A stretch of DNA of 64,000 nucleotides from Methanolinea sp. UBA277. GTDB taxonomy: Archaea > Halobacteriota > Methanomicrobia > Methanomicrobiales > Methanospirillaceae. Where the stretch lies: contig DANP01000020.1 in assembly GCA_002499905.1 (NCBI GenBank), positions 62,001 to 126,000 on the forward strand. Direction: 5' to 3'. The notes under the pieces are model-generated. The model saw only the letters and a list, made by a program, of their open reading frames with translations. It had not been told where the DNA came from and did not search any database. Below, in pieces: positions 52,828-62,159 of this stretch; positions within the stretch are counted from its first letter, which is position 1; the number at the start of each line of letters is the position of its first letter. A program made the translations under genes and the position numbers.

Positions 52828-52980
52828 CCTGGCCTCCCGTTCAGGAGCTGCGGCTTCCCCTCCCTGTCCTGACTGCCCCTCACTTGCATCTTCAAATATC
52901 CTGACTGCCAGATCAGGCATATCCCACACCTCCTCATGTAACAAAGTCCCTCCAACGCAACAGAACCAAAAACATAAATC

Positions 52981-53002
52981 TATATATATAAAAAACCCTA
53001 AC
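52981..53002 (+). promoter_or_regulatory. Promoter and half-operator of ArsR-like gene
   Basis: A TATA box (T-A repeats with A run, 52981-52995) lies about 30 nt upstream of the ATG at 53017, followed by CCTAAC at 52997-53002. That hexamer is one arm of the perfect palindrome in the hsp20 promoter at 38592-38607 and has the same position between TATA box and gene start. Confidence 0.5.
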
Positions 53003-53016
53003 ATAAAGTAATTAAA

Positions 53017-53637
53017 ATGCTGGATCAGGCAGAGGTCGCCCGCATTCTGGACATCCTGGGAAACAGAAACCGCAGGCGCATCATCGAATTGCTGAGGCAG
53101 AAACCCTGTTTTGTGACCGAGATCTCGGATCGCCTGATGCTCTCACCAAAAGCAGTGATCGAACACCTCCATCTGATGGAACGCGAGGAGATCCTCTCAT
53201 TCCGGCTCGATGAACGGCGGAGGAAGTACTACTTCCTGGCCAATGATATCAGCGTTATCGTCAATCTCCAGAGAAAGGAAGAAACGGGGGGTGATCTGGG
53301 TGACCGGAGCATCAGGTTCAGGCAGTCCCTTGCCACCCTGAGAAGGCTGGTGGACGCCCGGGAAGAGATGAATGAGAGTCTCCGGACCCTGGAAAAGAAT
53401 ATCGACATGCAGATACGCGATATTGTCCAGTACGGCAGGGACCTGCTCGACAACGATACCGAGATCAACCTGCTGATCGCGCTTGCTCACTGCGACCTGA
53501 CCGAACCGGAGCTGACGGAACTGACCGGTCTGCCCCAACCTGTCCTCTCCGAGGGACTGAAGAACCTGACCATGAAGCAGATAGTGAGTATGGAAGGCCG
53601 GACCTTCCGCCTGCGGGGGACGAATGGCTCAAAATAA
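53017..53637 (+). CDS. ArsR-family winged-helix regulator
   Basis: 206 residues. A winged helix occupies residues ~5-75 (I-L-G-N-R-N-R-R-R-I-I-E-L-L and L-S-P-K-A-V-I-E-H-L), followed by a coiled-coil (95-145) and a second small domain with L-T-E-P-E-L-T-E-L-T-G-L. The length and coiled-coil resemble the archaeal heat-shock repressor Phr. It overlaps the downstream Hsp20-like gene by 14 nt, so it may control chaperone expression, including its own operon. Confidence 0.85.
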   Translation: MLDQAEVARILDILGNRNRRRIIELLRQKPCFVTEISDRLMLSPKAVIEHLHLMEREEILSFRLDERRRKYYFLANDISVIVNLQRKEETGGDLGDRSIRFRQSLATLRRLVDAREEMNESLRTLEKNIDMQIRDIVQYGRDLLDNDTEINLLIALAHCDLTEPELTELTGLPQPVLSEGLKNLTMKQIVSMEGRTFRLRGTNGSK

Positions 53638-54028
53638 TCCCTACGATGAATTCCTGACGAACCTCGCCCGCATGGTGGAGGAGATGATCAGGAATATGCC
53701 CGAGAGGGAGAGCGCTCACTTTGTCGGGTATACCATCATCGCAGGACACCCGGGCGATCTCCCCCGGATCATCCCCATGGGCAGCCAGACTGAAGAGATC
53801 GAGTTTGAGGTGATCCAGGACGAACACTACATCTTCGTCACCGGCAAACTCCCGCCCCAGGCAAAGTCGGCTGCCTATGCTGATATATCGACCGACAGTG
53901 TTACCATCGTGGTCGGGGAGAGAAAAGCGTCCATTCCCCTTGAGTCATCGATCGATGTGATCCATAGTTTCTACCAGGTCCGTCATGGGATCATCGACAT
54001 CGTTCTGAAAAAGAAAAAGCGGGGCTGA
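53624..54028 (+). CDS. Hsp20-like protein
   Basis: 134 residues. The C-terminal ~75 residues have an alpha-crystallin/CS-like pattern: I-E-F-E-V-I-Q-D-E-H-Y-I-F-V-T-G-K-L-P and the later G-I-I-D-I-V-L-K-K near the end. The N-terminal ~45 residues are helical with M-V-E-E-M-I-R-N-M-P. It is divergent from the classic Hsp20 at 38647. It is probably expressed with the regulator before it. Confidence 0.8.
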   Translation: MAQNNPYDEFLTNLARMVEEMIRNMPERESAHFVGYTIIAGHPGDLPRIIPMGSQTEEIEFEVIQDEHYIFVTGKLPPQAKSAAYADISTDSVTIVVGERKASIPLESSIDVIHSFYQVRHGIIDIVLKKKKRG

Positions 54029-54032
54029 CCGG

Positions 54033-54049
54033 CCGGAGTGGTGCTCCGG
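54033..54049. terminator. Hairpin between convergent hsp20-like and nrdD genes
   Basis: CCGGAG (54033-54038) pairs with CTCCGG (54044-54049) around a 5-nt loop, extended by outer GACC/GGTC. It directly follows both stop codons and probably serves both strands. Confidence 0.55.
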
Positions 54050-56233
54050 TCAGGCCTTTATTCTGGTATCTTCCGCAACCCAGCCCGACAGCTCCTTTTT
54101 ATCCGGCCGGTACTCCCTGAACTGGCGGAGGGATACGGTAAGGTCCCGGGTGAAGGCGAAATAGCCGATCTGGGTGCTCCGGCAGAGCTTCATGGCCATC
54201 TCCATGAGGCCGCGGGGATCTGGCCGCTGCTCACCGAGCCAGATATGGAAGATGTTTCCCCCGTCCACGATGGGGAAGAAGACGTGCTCGATCTCCATCC
54301 GTTTCGAGAGCGGGATGTTCGCCCCCGGTGCCACGTGCGTCCCGTTGGTGTAGTAGATCGGGAGGTCACGGGTGTTCCCGAGCATCATGAGCCCCTGCTC
54401 GATGTCGCCTTTGACCACTTTCTTTGCATGCTCCCGGTACTCCTTGGTGAGCAGGTCGGCAACCGCGAACCGCTGCCCGGTAGTCTCGGCAGGAGTCCGG
54501 GCCAGCGCTATGGTCATAGCGTTCCGTTTCGAGAGCTCGCGGGCATAGAGTTCCATCTCGGTCATCGCCCGGACGGCAAGGACGAATGCTTCTTTTGATT
54601 CGTGCAGCTGGCTGCCGGTGTGATGCTGCACCATCTCGTTCACCCCGACCACCCCGATGGTGTATACGAGCCCGTCCAGGTCGACGGCAACGGAGCCCCG
54701 CTCACCGGTCAGGGGATCCTTTGGCCGCTGCATCGCAAACGGCATACGGCCATTGGCCCGGATAATCTCGAGCCACCGTCGCTTGATCTTGAAGACCTCC
54801 ACGCAGACATCCATCAGGGCCCGGAGCTCGGAAAAAAGGCGCTCGTCGTCGCCTTCAGCCTCGTAGGACGCCCGGGGGCAGTTCAGGGAGACCACCTGCC
54901 AGGAACCCATGGAGAAGTGCTTTGCGTCTTTGAATTCGAGCTTGTTGTCAAACTCGCTATCCTGATCGGCAACCGCGGAAAACTGGTAGGCACAGCACTG
55001 GTAGCACGAGATCCCCTTTCCCGCCCCGCGGTACTCGGGCATCTGGTTGTCATAGTAGGGAGTGCCGAATTTGGAGGCCAGCTCAAAAGTGAGCAGGTAC
55101 AGATCCTGGTAGGTAGGGAGGTCCGGGTTTGCCCGGTTGAACTCCCCGTCCTCGGTCATGAAGTCGGGCTCGATGCTGATTTCAGGTTTTGGAAAACTGA
55201 ACGGCTTGCCCCAGTTGTCACCCTCAAGCATCACTTCCATCAGGGCTTTGAAGAGCAGCCGGACTTCGCGCTCAAACTCTCCATAGCACCGGAGCGGTGC
55301 GCGCTTGCCGTCCCAGACTTTCCCTTTATATACGCAGGGCTTATCCTTCCAGAGGATCGGCACCCCCGGGCTGAGCTGGACCGAAGAGAAGACGAGCTGT
55401 CCGCCGCGGGCGACCATCATCTGGGTCATCTCGTAGACAAACATCTGCATCAGCTGCCGGATCTCTTCGTAGGGCATGCCCTCGAAGAAGGGCGCAAGGA
55501 AGGTGAGGAAGTTGTAGTAGCCCTGCCCCCCGGCAAAATTGGTCTGGGCACTCCCCAGCGCCTTGACCGCGTGCAGGACCGCGACCTCTGCCCGCTTTGC
55601 CGGGCCGGCGACCGAAGCCTTCGTGCCGTTCCCGTCAGGCATCAGCCCGTAGTACAGGAAGTAGCGGAGGTCCCAGTCCTGGCAGAACGGACGGGTGCCG
55701 AAGTATTCCAGGTCGTGAATGTGGATATCTCCGGAGAGGTGGTGATCGGCGAGGTGGGGCGGGAGCTGGAGGAGGTACTGCTCCTTGCTGATCTTGTCGG
55801 CCTTCTTTTTGTGCGATGTCTCGGCATTCTCCTGCAGGTTGGCATTGTCCCGGGCCTCAAATCCCCTCCCAACATCGATCAGGTGGGCATCAAAGACCGG
55901 TGTGCCCACACGGGTGCAGACGTTGCGGTACTGGACCATGCCATTCTCAAGCAGGGTCATGTTCACAATCTCGCGGATGAGCGGTCCGGAGAGAGCTTTG
56001 AGGCCGAGCGAGCAGATACGCTGCTCGACCATCCGCGCGATTTCGGTGGCGGTTTCTTCGTTCGCGCTCTCGTACCCGTAGAAGGTTTCGACCAGCCGGG
56101 TCTCCTCAACGATCTGGTTGATGATCCGCTGCCGGTCGTACTCGATAATATGGCCGTCTGTTGTCCTGACCGGCGGCATCTGGGGGATGAAAACGCCGGA
56201 AAGAGTGGTCTGCCGGGTAGGCTTGTCTGCCAT
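54050..56233 (-). CDS. nrdD: Class III anaerobic ribonucleotide reductase NrdD, lacking the usual C-terminal tail
   Basis: 727 residues. An ATP-cone precedes the barrel. Active-site region H-I-H-D-L-E-Y with a Cys soon after (F-C-Q-D), S-C-Y-Q-C-C-A-Y-Q-F and the G-Y-F-A-F-T-R-D-L-T-V segment are clear NrdD features. In other NrdDs the last segment is followed by a four-Cys zinc finger and an R-x-x-G-Y glycyl-radical loop; here only 27 residues remain, with no Cys and no such Gly. No frame in the short downstream DNA encodes it. It may use a separate radical partner, differ in mechanism, or be defective. Confidence 0.85.
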   Translation of the reverse strand: MADKPTRQTTLSGVFIPQMPPVRTTDGHIIEYDRQRIINQIVEETRLVETFYGYESANEETATEIARMVEQRICSLGLKALSGPLIREIVNMTLLENGMVQYRNVCTRVGTPVFDAHLIDVGRGFEARDNANLQENAETSHKKKADKISKEQYLLQLPPHLADHHLSGDIHIHDLEYFGTRPFCQDWDLRYFLYYGLMPDGNGTKASVAGPAKRAEVAVLHAVKALGSAQTNFAGGQGYYNFLTFLAPFFEGMPYEEIRQLMQMFVYEMTQMMVARGGQLVFSSVQLSPGVPILWKDKPCVYKGKVWDGKRAPLRCYGEFEREVRLLFKALMEVMLEGDNWGKPFSFPKPEISIEPDFMTEDGEFNRANPDLPTYQDLYLLTFELASKFGTPYYDNQMPEYRGAGKGISCYQCCAYQFSAVADQDSEFDNKLEFKDAKHFSMGSWQVVSLNCPRASYEAEGDDERLFSELRALMDVCVEVFKIKRRWLEIIRANGRMPFAMQRPKDPLTGERGSVAVDLDGLVYTIGVVGVNEMVQHHTGSQLHESKEAFVLAVRAMTEMELYARELSKRNAMTIALARTPAETTGQRFAVADLLTKEYREHAKKVVKGDIEQGLMMLGNTRDLPIYYTNGTHVAPGANIPLSKRMEIEHVFFPIVDGGNIFHIWLGEQRPDPRGLMEMAMKLCRSTQIGYFAFTRDLTVSLRQFREYRPDKKELSGWVAEDTRIKA

Positions 56234-56502
56234 CAGGAGCCCTCTGACAGCTTTAAAACCCGGTTCTCATCGAGTATCCCTGCGGAGAAGAGGTCCCGGG
56301 AGACGAGAAATACGGAACCGGCCTGGAGTACCGGGGCTTCATTGACAAAAATTCCGTTGATCCGGAGCTCAGTCAGGGCTGCAGCGCCGGACATATCCCT
56401 CTCCTGGTATGGTATCGCGTTCCTGGTAAGATATTCCTTAAGCGTCTCGCAATTGGGACAGTATTCAAGCGTGTAAACAATCAGCTCTGGTCTTTCTGCC
56501 AA
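56233..56502 (-). CDS. nrdH: Glutaredoxin/NrdH-like protein
   Basis: 89 residues from a TTG at 56502, preceded by GGGGGAG with good spacing; the frame continues to 56529 but lacks a better start. C-P-N-C is the redox motif, and E-A-P-V-L holds the expected cis-Pro. It overlaps nrdD by 1 nt. Methanogen NrdD proteins of one class take electrons from NrdH-type redoxins rather than formate, so this is the probable reductant of NrdD. Confidence 0.85.
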   Translation of the reverse strand: MAERPELIVYTLEYCPNCETLKEYLTRNAIPYQERDMSGAAALTELRINGIFVNEAPVLQAGSVFLVSRDLFSAGILDENRVLKLSEGS

Positions 56503-56675
56503 TCTTTCTCCCCCCACAATACTCTGCAATCCAGTACTTGTTGTTGGTGAAAAAATATTTGTCTATCTTGCATGATTATACAGTAAAAGGGTAATTTTTT
56601 GCGATACATCATGCGTTCGAATACGGTTATGATTCCCGGAACGGAATGTGCGGAGAGTGCAGGGGAGCTGGTGGA

Positions 56676-57218
56676 ATGGTCCGTCTGTTTGTGGCGATAG
56701 ATTTTCCCGGAGGGATTCGGGAGCGGCTGCGGAATCCCCAGGAGATCCTGAAGCAGAGCAGGGCACACCTCTCCCTGGTGGACCCGGCGATCATCCACAT
56801 GACCCTCAAGTTCATCGGAGAGGTTCCTCCTGAACGGGTGGAGCGGATCATGTCAGCACTGGAGACGATCAGGGTCGAGCCCTTCGAACTCAGGATCTCC
56901 GGGATCGGCAGCAATAACGCCCGCCAGCCCCGGGTGATATGGTGCACCATCGAAGACGCCGGGAGGTCGGCAGCCCTCCATGACCGGATCGAGGCGGTCC
57001 TGGAGCCCCTGGGCATCCCCCGTGAAGGCCGGCCTTTCCGGCCCCACGCCACCCTTGCCCGGGTGAAGCAGTCTGACCCCTCGCTGACCGCCCGGCTGCG
57101 GGATATCCCGGCAGAGGACTACGGGTCCTTCACCCTCCGGTCGTGGCAGCTCAAAAAGAGCACTCTCACTCCGCAGGGCCCCGTCTATGAGACACTTCTG
57201 GAGGTCCCCTGCGTATGA
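56676..57218 (+). CDS. thpR: RNA 2',3'-cyclic phosphodiesterase ThpR (2'-5' RNA ligase family)
   Basis: 180 residues from the ATG at 56676. The two H-x-T motifs are H-M-T-L (near residue 41) and H-A-T-L (near 122). The protein hydrolyses 2',3'-cyclic phosphates or ligates 2'-5' RNA ends, possibly in tRNA splicing. It overlaps cca by 4 nt, a common pairing in archaea. Confidence 0.92.
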   Translation: MVRLFVAIDFPGGIRERLRNPQEILKQSRAHLSLVDPAIIHMTLKFIGEVPPERVERIMSALETIRVEPFELRISGIGSNNARQPRVIWCTIEDAGRSAALHDRIEAVLEPLGIPREGRPFRPHATLARVKQSDPSLTARLRDIPAEDYGSFTLRSWQLKKSTLTPQGPVYETLLEVPCV

Positions 57219-58597
57219 GGAGCTCCATTGAAGAGTCGGTCCTCTCCCGGATCAGGCCGACGCCGGAGGAGAAGGAGCACATCAGCGGGGTAGCCGACCA
57301 GCTGATCGCGGTTGCCTCCGGGATCGGCAGGGCCGAGCCCCTGATCGTGGGATCGGTTGCCAGGGGGACGTTTATTCGCGGTGACCGTGATCTCGACCTC
57401 TTTCTCCTCTTTGAACCCGATCTCCCCCGGGAGGAGCTGGAGCGGGAAGGACTGGCCCTTGCCCGTACCATTGCAGAGAGCCTGCGGGCACCCTACCATG
57501 AGAAATACGCCGAACACCCGTATGTCAATGCCAACCTCGACGGGCTCGATGTAGACCTGGTCCCCTGCTACCGGGTGGAGTCGGCCGAGGCCATCCGTTC
57601 AGCGGTTGACCGGACTCCCTTCCATACCCGCTACATCGAAGAGCGGATCGAACCCTATGTCGATGATGTCCTCCTGCTCAAGCAGTTCGCCAAGGCCGGC
57701 GGGGTGTACGGCTCAGACCAGATGACCGAGGGATTCTCCGGCTACCTCTGTGAATTGCTCATCCTCCACTACGGGGGTTTTACCGAACTCCTCGCCGCAG
57801 CAGTGGAATGGAAGCCCAGGACCCTCATCGATCCAGGTGAGCACCGGATAAAAGACTTCGGCGAGCCCCTGGTGGTGGTCGATCCGGTCGATCCCGGACG
57901 GAATGTCTCGGCATCGGTTTCGCTGGACAGGATGTACGAATTTGTTGAGCTCGCGCGGGGATATCACGAAAATCCGTCCGATTTGTTTTTCTTTCCGCGC
58001 CCTGACGAGGTGTTCTCGCACGCGGAACTGGAAGCCGTGATCCAGGCAAAGGGAACGAGCCTTATCGCGATAACGTTTTCCACTCCCCCCTTCATCCCCG
58101 AGGTGATTGTACCGCAGCTACGGCGGAGCCTGGACTCGGTCTGTGCTCTCCTGGAACGGAATGGGTTCTTCGTCAACTACGCCGACTGCGAAATGAACGA
58201 GGACCGGAGCATGCTGCTCTTTGAACTGATGAACACGGAGACGCCGAGGGTGCGAAGGCACATCGGGCCTCCGCTCTGGAACCAATCGAATGCCGATCGC
58301 TTCATTGCCAAGTACTGCGGGTATGATCCGGGCATCTTCGCCGGCCCGTTCATTGAGGACGGACGCTATATTGTGGAGATATCCCGGAAGTTTACCAACG
58401 TGGAGGATCTGCTCAGGTCAGCTGACGTTCTCGATGTTGGTCTGGGGAAGCATGTCCGGCAGTCCATGAGCGGGCACTGGGAGGTGCATTCAGGGGTTGC
58501 CTGCTGGTCTCCGGCATTTGCCCCCTTCATCTCCCGGTTCCTTGTCAGGAAATCCCCTCTGATGCGGATTCTCGGAAACGGGAAATCCCGGGAATAA
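57215..58597 (+). CDS. cca: CCA-adding tRNA nucleotidyltransferase (archaeal class I)
   Basis: 460 residues. G-S-V-A-R-G-T and D-R-D-L-D-L-F form the nucleotidyltransferase site near residues 49-66, with a third acidic residue in G-L-D-V-D-L-V. It adds or repairs the 3' CCA. This matters because the tRNA-Leu gene in this window does not encode CCA. Confidence 0.95.
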   Translation: MRSSIEESVLSRIRPTPEEKEHISGVADQLIAVASGIGRAEPLIVGSVARGTFIRGDRDLDLFLLFEPDLPREELEREGLALARTIAESLRAPYHEKYAEHPYVNANLDGLDVDLVPCYRVESAEAIRSAVDRTPFHTRYIEERIEPYVDDVLLLKQFAKAGGVYGSDQMTEGFSGYLCELLILHYGGFTELLAAAVEWKPRTLIDPGEHRIKDFGEPLVVVDPVDPGRNVSASVSLDRMYEFVELARGYHENPSDLFFFPRPDEVFSHAELEAVIQAKGTSLIAITFSTPPFIPEVIVPQLRRSLDSVCALLERNGFFVNYADCEMNEDRSMLLFELMNTETPRVRRHIGPPLWNQSNADRFIAKYCGYDPGIFAGPFIEDGRYIVEISRKFTNVEDLLRSADVLDVGLGKHVRQSMSGHWEVHSGVACWSPAFAPFISRFLVRKSPLMRILGNGKSRE

Positions 58598-58692
58598 CTT
58601 GATATAAATTCAGGGTGATTTGAACATAATCGGGATTTCATGCCCTGTCAGGCCGTTTCAGGATTGGAGCAGGGCACCCGCAGGTGATATTC

Positions 58693-60231
58693 ATGGAGAG
58701 AGAGACTGCTCTTGCGCGAAATATTCTCCTTGCCCTGATACTCTCGGTAGTCATTATTATGGTCGTAATCCTGGTGGTTTTTGTGGCGTTCCCCCCGGCA
58801 CCCGATATTATGCCCTCGTTTCGGGCCAATACGGAGCGTTCGGGAACCACCGTCTACATCTATCACGATGGTGGAGACCCCCTCCAGGAACGGACAACCC
58901 GGTTCCTGATCAACGGGAACGAGGTCTCCGGACAGGCCATCACCTTCCTGCACGGGCAGGACTGGCCGTGGACAACAGGTGAGACGATACGACTAGAGTA
59001 TTCAGGTGCGGGAACCCCGAAAACGGTCGAGGTGCTGTACGCCTCCGGGGATACCTCCTTAGTTGTGTACACGGCAAATCTTGCCCCGGTTACCACGCCG
59101 GTGCCCCCAAGCCCCGCCGAAACCCCCACCCCCACCGCTCCTCCGACCGGCGTCACGTCACCCGTGATCACCCCGACTCCGACGGTCACCTTCCCCACTG
59201 CACCGGTCACCACCATGACTGGAGAAACCGCCCCCCGTCCGCCTGCCGCAGGATTCCAGGCCGCCCCACGATCCGGTGAAATCCCGCTCACCGTCCAGTT
59301 CACCGATCTCTCGACCGGGTCCCCGGACTCCTGGCTCTGGAACTTCGGTGACGGCGGGACCTCAACGGACGAGAACCCGGTCCACGATTACCGTATGCCT
59401 GGAGCCTACAAAGTCACCCTCACGGTCACCAATGCCTACGGATCCGGTAGCAAGACCGAACCGGCATACATCGCCGCTGGTATGTTCCCCTCGGCCCAGT
59501 TCGCCGGTGTTCCCCGCGAGGGGCAGGTACCCCTCTCGGTCCAGTTCAGTGATCTATCCACAGGATCACCGGATCAGTGGGCATGGAACTTCGGTGATGG
59601 GACCGGTTCTGTGGAGAAGAACCCCACCCACCTCTACCTTGAGCAGGGGGATTATTCCGTGGCCCTCACTGTCACCAACAGCTACGGGTCCAATACCCGG
59701 ATCCAGACATCCTACATCAGGTTGACCACTCCGGAGAAAAATGAGATCTTCCTCTCGGGGAGCAGGTCCGGCTCCCTACTTCCGGATGGCTACGTGCAGT
59801 TCCTGGTCACCAGTCCCGGGGCATGGATCAAGATTGCCGGAAGCGAATACCGGTTCCGGGAAGGCGACCTTGTCCAGCTCTTCCCGGGCGATGTCAGCAG
59901 CGGGACCATCGATGTCAACGAGGCCGGCATCGCGGCGTTCTCCTTCTCCGGTGTGCGGATGTTTGTGAATGGGGATCTCGCACGGACCGGTATCGTGTCC
60001 GGGATTCTGGTTCCCAAATACGTTGGTCTGAAGTCAACACTGGTCATCATCCTGCCGGCCGGCGATGATGAACGGGTACTCTTTATCGATGAAAAGAAGA
60101 TCGATGCATCCGCCCCTGCCCCGATCACCATCACCAATCTCGGACCTGGTGCAAACGGAAAGATGTACCTGGCGGTGAAGATCCAGGATCTCACCTTCCG
60201 GGGAGGCGCCGAATCCTACCGGACAGGATAA
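58693..60231 (+). CDS. PKD-domain surface protein with N-terminal membrane anchor
   Basis: 512 residues from the ATG at 58693, preceded by GGTGAT; a GTG three codons earlier is possible. A membrane helix covers about residues 9-35. A Thr/Pro-rich linker lies at about 140-185, then two PKD domains (each with W-N-F-G-D-G near 223 and 303), and a C-terminal ~150-residue beta domain. The first ~100 residues after the helix resemble archaeal pilin-like domains (Y-H-D-G-G-D). It is probably a cell-surface adhesion or binding protein. Confidence 0.84.
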   Translation: MERETALARNILLALILSVVIIMVVILVVFVAFPPAPDIMPSFRANTERSGTTVYIYHDGGDPLQERTTRFLINGNEVSGQAITFLHGQDWPWTTGETIRLEYSGAGTPKTVEVLYASGDTSLVVYTANLAPVTTPVPPSPAETPTPTAPPTGVTSPVITPTPTVTFPTAPVTTMTGETAPRPPAAGFQAAPRSGEIPLTVQFTDLSTGSPDSWLWNFGDGGTSTDENPVHDYRMPGAYKVTLTVTNAYGSGSKTEPAYIAAGMFPSAQFAGVPREGQVPLSVQFSDLSTGSPDQWAWNFGDGTGSVEKNPTHLYLEQGDYSVALTVTNSYGSNTRIQTSYIRLTTPEKNEIFLSGSRSGSLLPDGYVQFLVTSPGAWIKIAGSEYRFREGDLVQLFPGDVSSGTIDVNEAGIAAFSFSGVRMFVNGDLARTGIVSGILVPKYVGLKSTLVIILPAGDDERVLFIDEKKIDASAPAPITITNLGPGANGKMYLAVKIQDLTFRGGAESYRTG

Positions 60232-60318
60232 CCCCTCCCTTTCTTTCTCCCCGAAAGCCGGAAAGGAAAGGCTTTATCCGATGTATTGAAAAGAATTATC
60301 GTTTTGACAGGTGCGATC

Positions 60319-61203
60319 ATGCAGAAGAGAGCGGCAGTCTGTTTTTTGCTGGGTATCCTCTCCGTCCTTTTCCTCCTGCAGCCGGTGCAGGCAGCGGATA
60401 TAAAGGTGACGGTATACGAGACCAATTTTTCAACCGATCCCGGCTGGATAACCAATAACCCCTCGTACTACTACTGGGATGTCCAGCGGGAGGCGTACCA
60501 CTTCCATACCGAGGGGGGGACAAACGGGTACAGCTTTATCCCTGTCGAATACCAGCGCGGGCCGTTCACGCTCGAGTACGACCTGCTCATCACCTCCATC
60601 CAGAAGAACGGTGCGGTCAGCTTCGGAATGACCAGCACCGACATGGACATCTCCAAGGGGGTGAACGTGCTCGGGGTCTTTGACTACGGCCAGTACGGCA
60701 GGCTCATGGCCATCCGGGTCATCGACCAGAACAACCACCTGCACGAGAAGACGAGCCAGTATAATTCCTACTGCAGGGACCAGCCGAACTGCGCGACCAA
60801 GCAGTTCGCCGAGAACACCACCTACCGGGTTGTCATCCGCTACAACGAAGAGCTGAGCCAGGCCGACATCAAGGTCACGAACGCGGATACCGGAGAACTT
60901 ATCTGGGGATACTTTGTCCCTATCGGCGACCAGCTCTACTTCCTGAACCGGCTGGCGATCACCACCAAGGGCGATTACGCCATCGGGAACACGGCTGAGG
61001 GGTATATCGACAACATCAACCTCTTCACCTACGTTCCGGTCACGCCCACCACCGTGGTGACAACTCCCCCCACCACAGTCCCGACCACCGTTCCGACCAC
61101 GGTTCCCACCCCCACACCGACCGAATCTCCCCTCAGCCCTGCAACCCTGGGTGCCGCTCTGTGTGCCGCTGTCGGTATTGCCATCCTTTCATGGAGAAGG
61201 TGA
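60319..61203 (+). CDS. Secreted surface protein with LamG-like domain and C-terminal anchor
   Basis: 294 residues from the ATG at 60319. A signal peptide ends at V-Q-A (about residue 25). The ~215-residue domain (W-D-V-Q-R-E-A-Y-H-F and N-T-T-Y-R-V-V-I-R-Y) resembles concanavalin/LamG-like jelly rolls. A stalk of P-T-T-V repeats (about residues 245-270) leads to a hydrophobic helix ending W-R-R. The protein is probably anchored to the envelope and may bind carbohydrate; ligand unknown. Confidence 0.78.
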   Translation: MQKRAAVCFLLGILSVLFLLQPVQAADIKVTVYETNFSTDPGWITNNPSYYYWDVQREAYHFHTEGGTNGYSFIPVEYQRGPFTLEYDLLITSIQKNGAVSFGMTSTDMDISKGVNVLGVFDYGQYGRLMAIRVIDQNNHLHEKTSQYNSYCRDQPNCATKQFAENTTYRVVIRYNEELSQADIKVTNADTGELIWGYFVPIGDQLYFLNRLAITTKGDYAIGNTAEGYIDNINLFTYVPVTPTTVVTTPPTTVPTTVPTTVPTPTPTESPLSPATLGAALCAAVGIAILSWRR

Positions 61204-61221
61204 ACCGGACAGGAGAAGGCT

Positions 61222-62082
61222 ATGACCGGGAGCCCGGATACCCACGTGATCGAGGCCATCGGGAAGTGCAGGATTATCGTCAGAGATGGCGTTGTGGTGG
61301 AAGTCGGTCCTCCTCTCATCAGGGAATGCCCGCTTGCCAGACGGTTCGCCCGGCCCGTCCACCCCATCACCCCGGAGGCGGTGAAGGAGAACATCGAGCA
61401 CCGCATCCGTGCATTCGGGATGTGCTCGGCCGACCGGCAGGTCCTCTCGTCCGGTGAATACGTAGGGTTTGGTGCATCCGAGCTGATCAGTTTCGGGCTT
61501 TCGGGCGGCCTCTTCGATGCCGCGGTGATCGCCTGTGAAGGTGCCGGGACGGTGATCGCCCCCACTCCCGAATTGGTGCAGGGGATCGGTGGGAGGATGT
61601 CCGGGCTGGTCCGCACCACTCCCATCCCGGGGGTGATCGCTGCCATCGAGCTCAACGGGGGTATCGTCCCTTTCCGGGAAACCGCTGCACTCGACCAGGC
61701 AGGGGGAGTCCGGGTGGCATATGCGTCCGGGTTTTCAAAGGTTGCCGTGACGGTAGCTCTTCCCGGCGATGCCCGGAACATCAGGGAAGACTATCCCGAC
61801 ACCTTCATCATCGCCGTCCACACCACGGGGATAACCCGGGAAGAGGCGGCGGAGTTTGCCGCAACCTGCGACATCGTCACCGCCTGCGCCTCCCGGGCCG
61901 TACGGGAGGTGGCCGGTCCCCGGGCACTCCTCCAGGCCGGGTCATCGATCCCGGTCTTCGCCATGACCGGGCGGGCAAAGAACCTCATCCTGGACAAGAT
62001 CAGGCTGACTGAGGGTCAGGTCCTGGTAACCGGTGCACGGCTCCCGTTCTCCGGCGACTCGGCACCGGATCCGCTGGTGTGA
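61222..62082 (+). CDS. Methanogenesis marker protein 8 (DUF2099)
   Basis: 286 residues. H-V-I-E-A-I-G-K-C-R-I at the start, and C-E-G-A-G-T-V-I-A and R-A-K-N-L-I-L-D-K-I-R later, match the methanogenesis marker 8 family, found almost only in methanogens. Its biochemical role is not known to me. It supports the assignment of the organism. Confidence 0.88.
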   Translation: MTGSPDTHVIEAIGKCRIIVRDGVVVEVGPPLIRECPLARRFARPVHPITPEAVKENIEHRIRAFGMCSADRQVLSSGEYVGFGASELISFGLSGGLFDAAVIACEGAGTVIAPTPELVQGIGGRMSGLVRTTPIPGVIAAIELNGGIVPFRETAALDQAGGVRVAYASGFSKVAVTVALPGDARNIREDYPDTFIIAVHTTGITREEAAEFAATCDIVTACASRAVREVAGPRALLQAGSSIPVFAMTGRAKNLILDKIRLTEGQVLVTGARLPFSGDSAPDPLV

Positions 62083-62102
62083 ACGGCGGCTGCCTTCAGG
62101 CC

Positions 62103-62109
62103 TTTTTTT
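62103..62109 (+). terminator. T-run after methanogenesis marker 8 gene
   Basis: Seven T residues follow a short inverted GGCT...AGGCC segment just after the stop codon. Confidence 0.5.
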
Positions 62110-62129
62110 CAACCAAATATCGCCCAGAA

Positions 62130-62140
62130 TTTATAAATAT
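62130..62140 (+). promoter_or_regulatory. TATA-like element upstream of structured region
   Basis: TTTATAAATAT would start plus-strand transcription near 62157-62165, with no coding gene until 62628. Confidence 0.45.
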
Positions 62141-62159
62141 ACCATTCTTTAATTCTCAT

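Noticed and set aside
54602..56476. 624-codon open frame on the plus strand
   Set aside because: Antisense to nrdD and nrdH; composition typical of a GC-driven shadow frame, no domain.
61045..61125. Repeats in the 3' part of the surface protein gene as a CRISPR or mobile repeat
   Set aside because: They encode P-T-T-V units of a protein stalk; no spacers or repeat unit of CRISPR size exist. No CRISPR array, insertion sequence or integrase was seen anywhere in the window.
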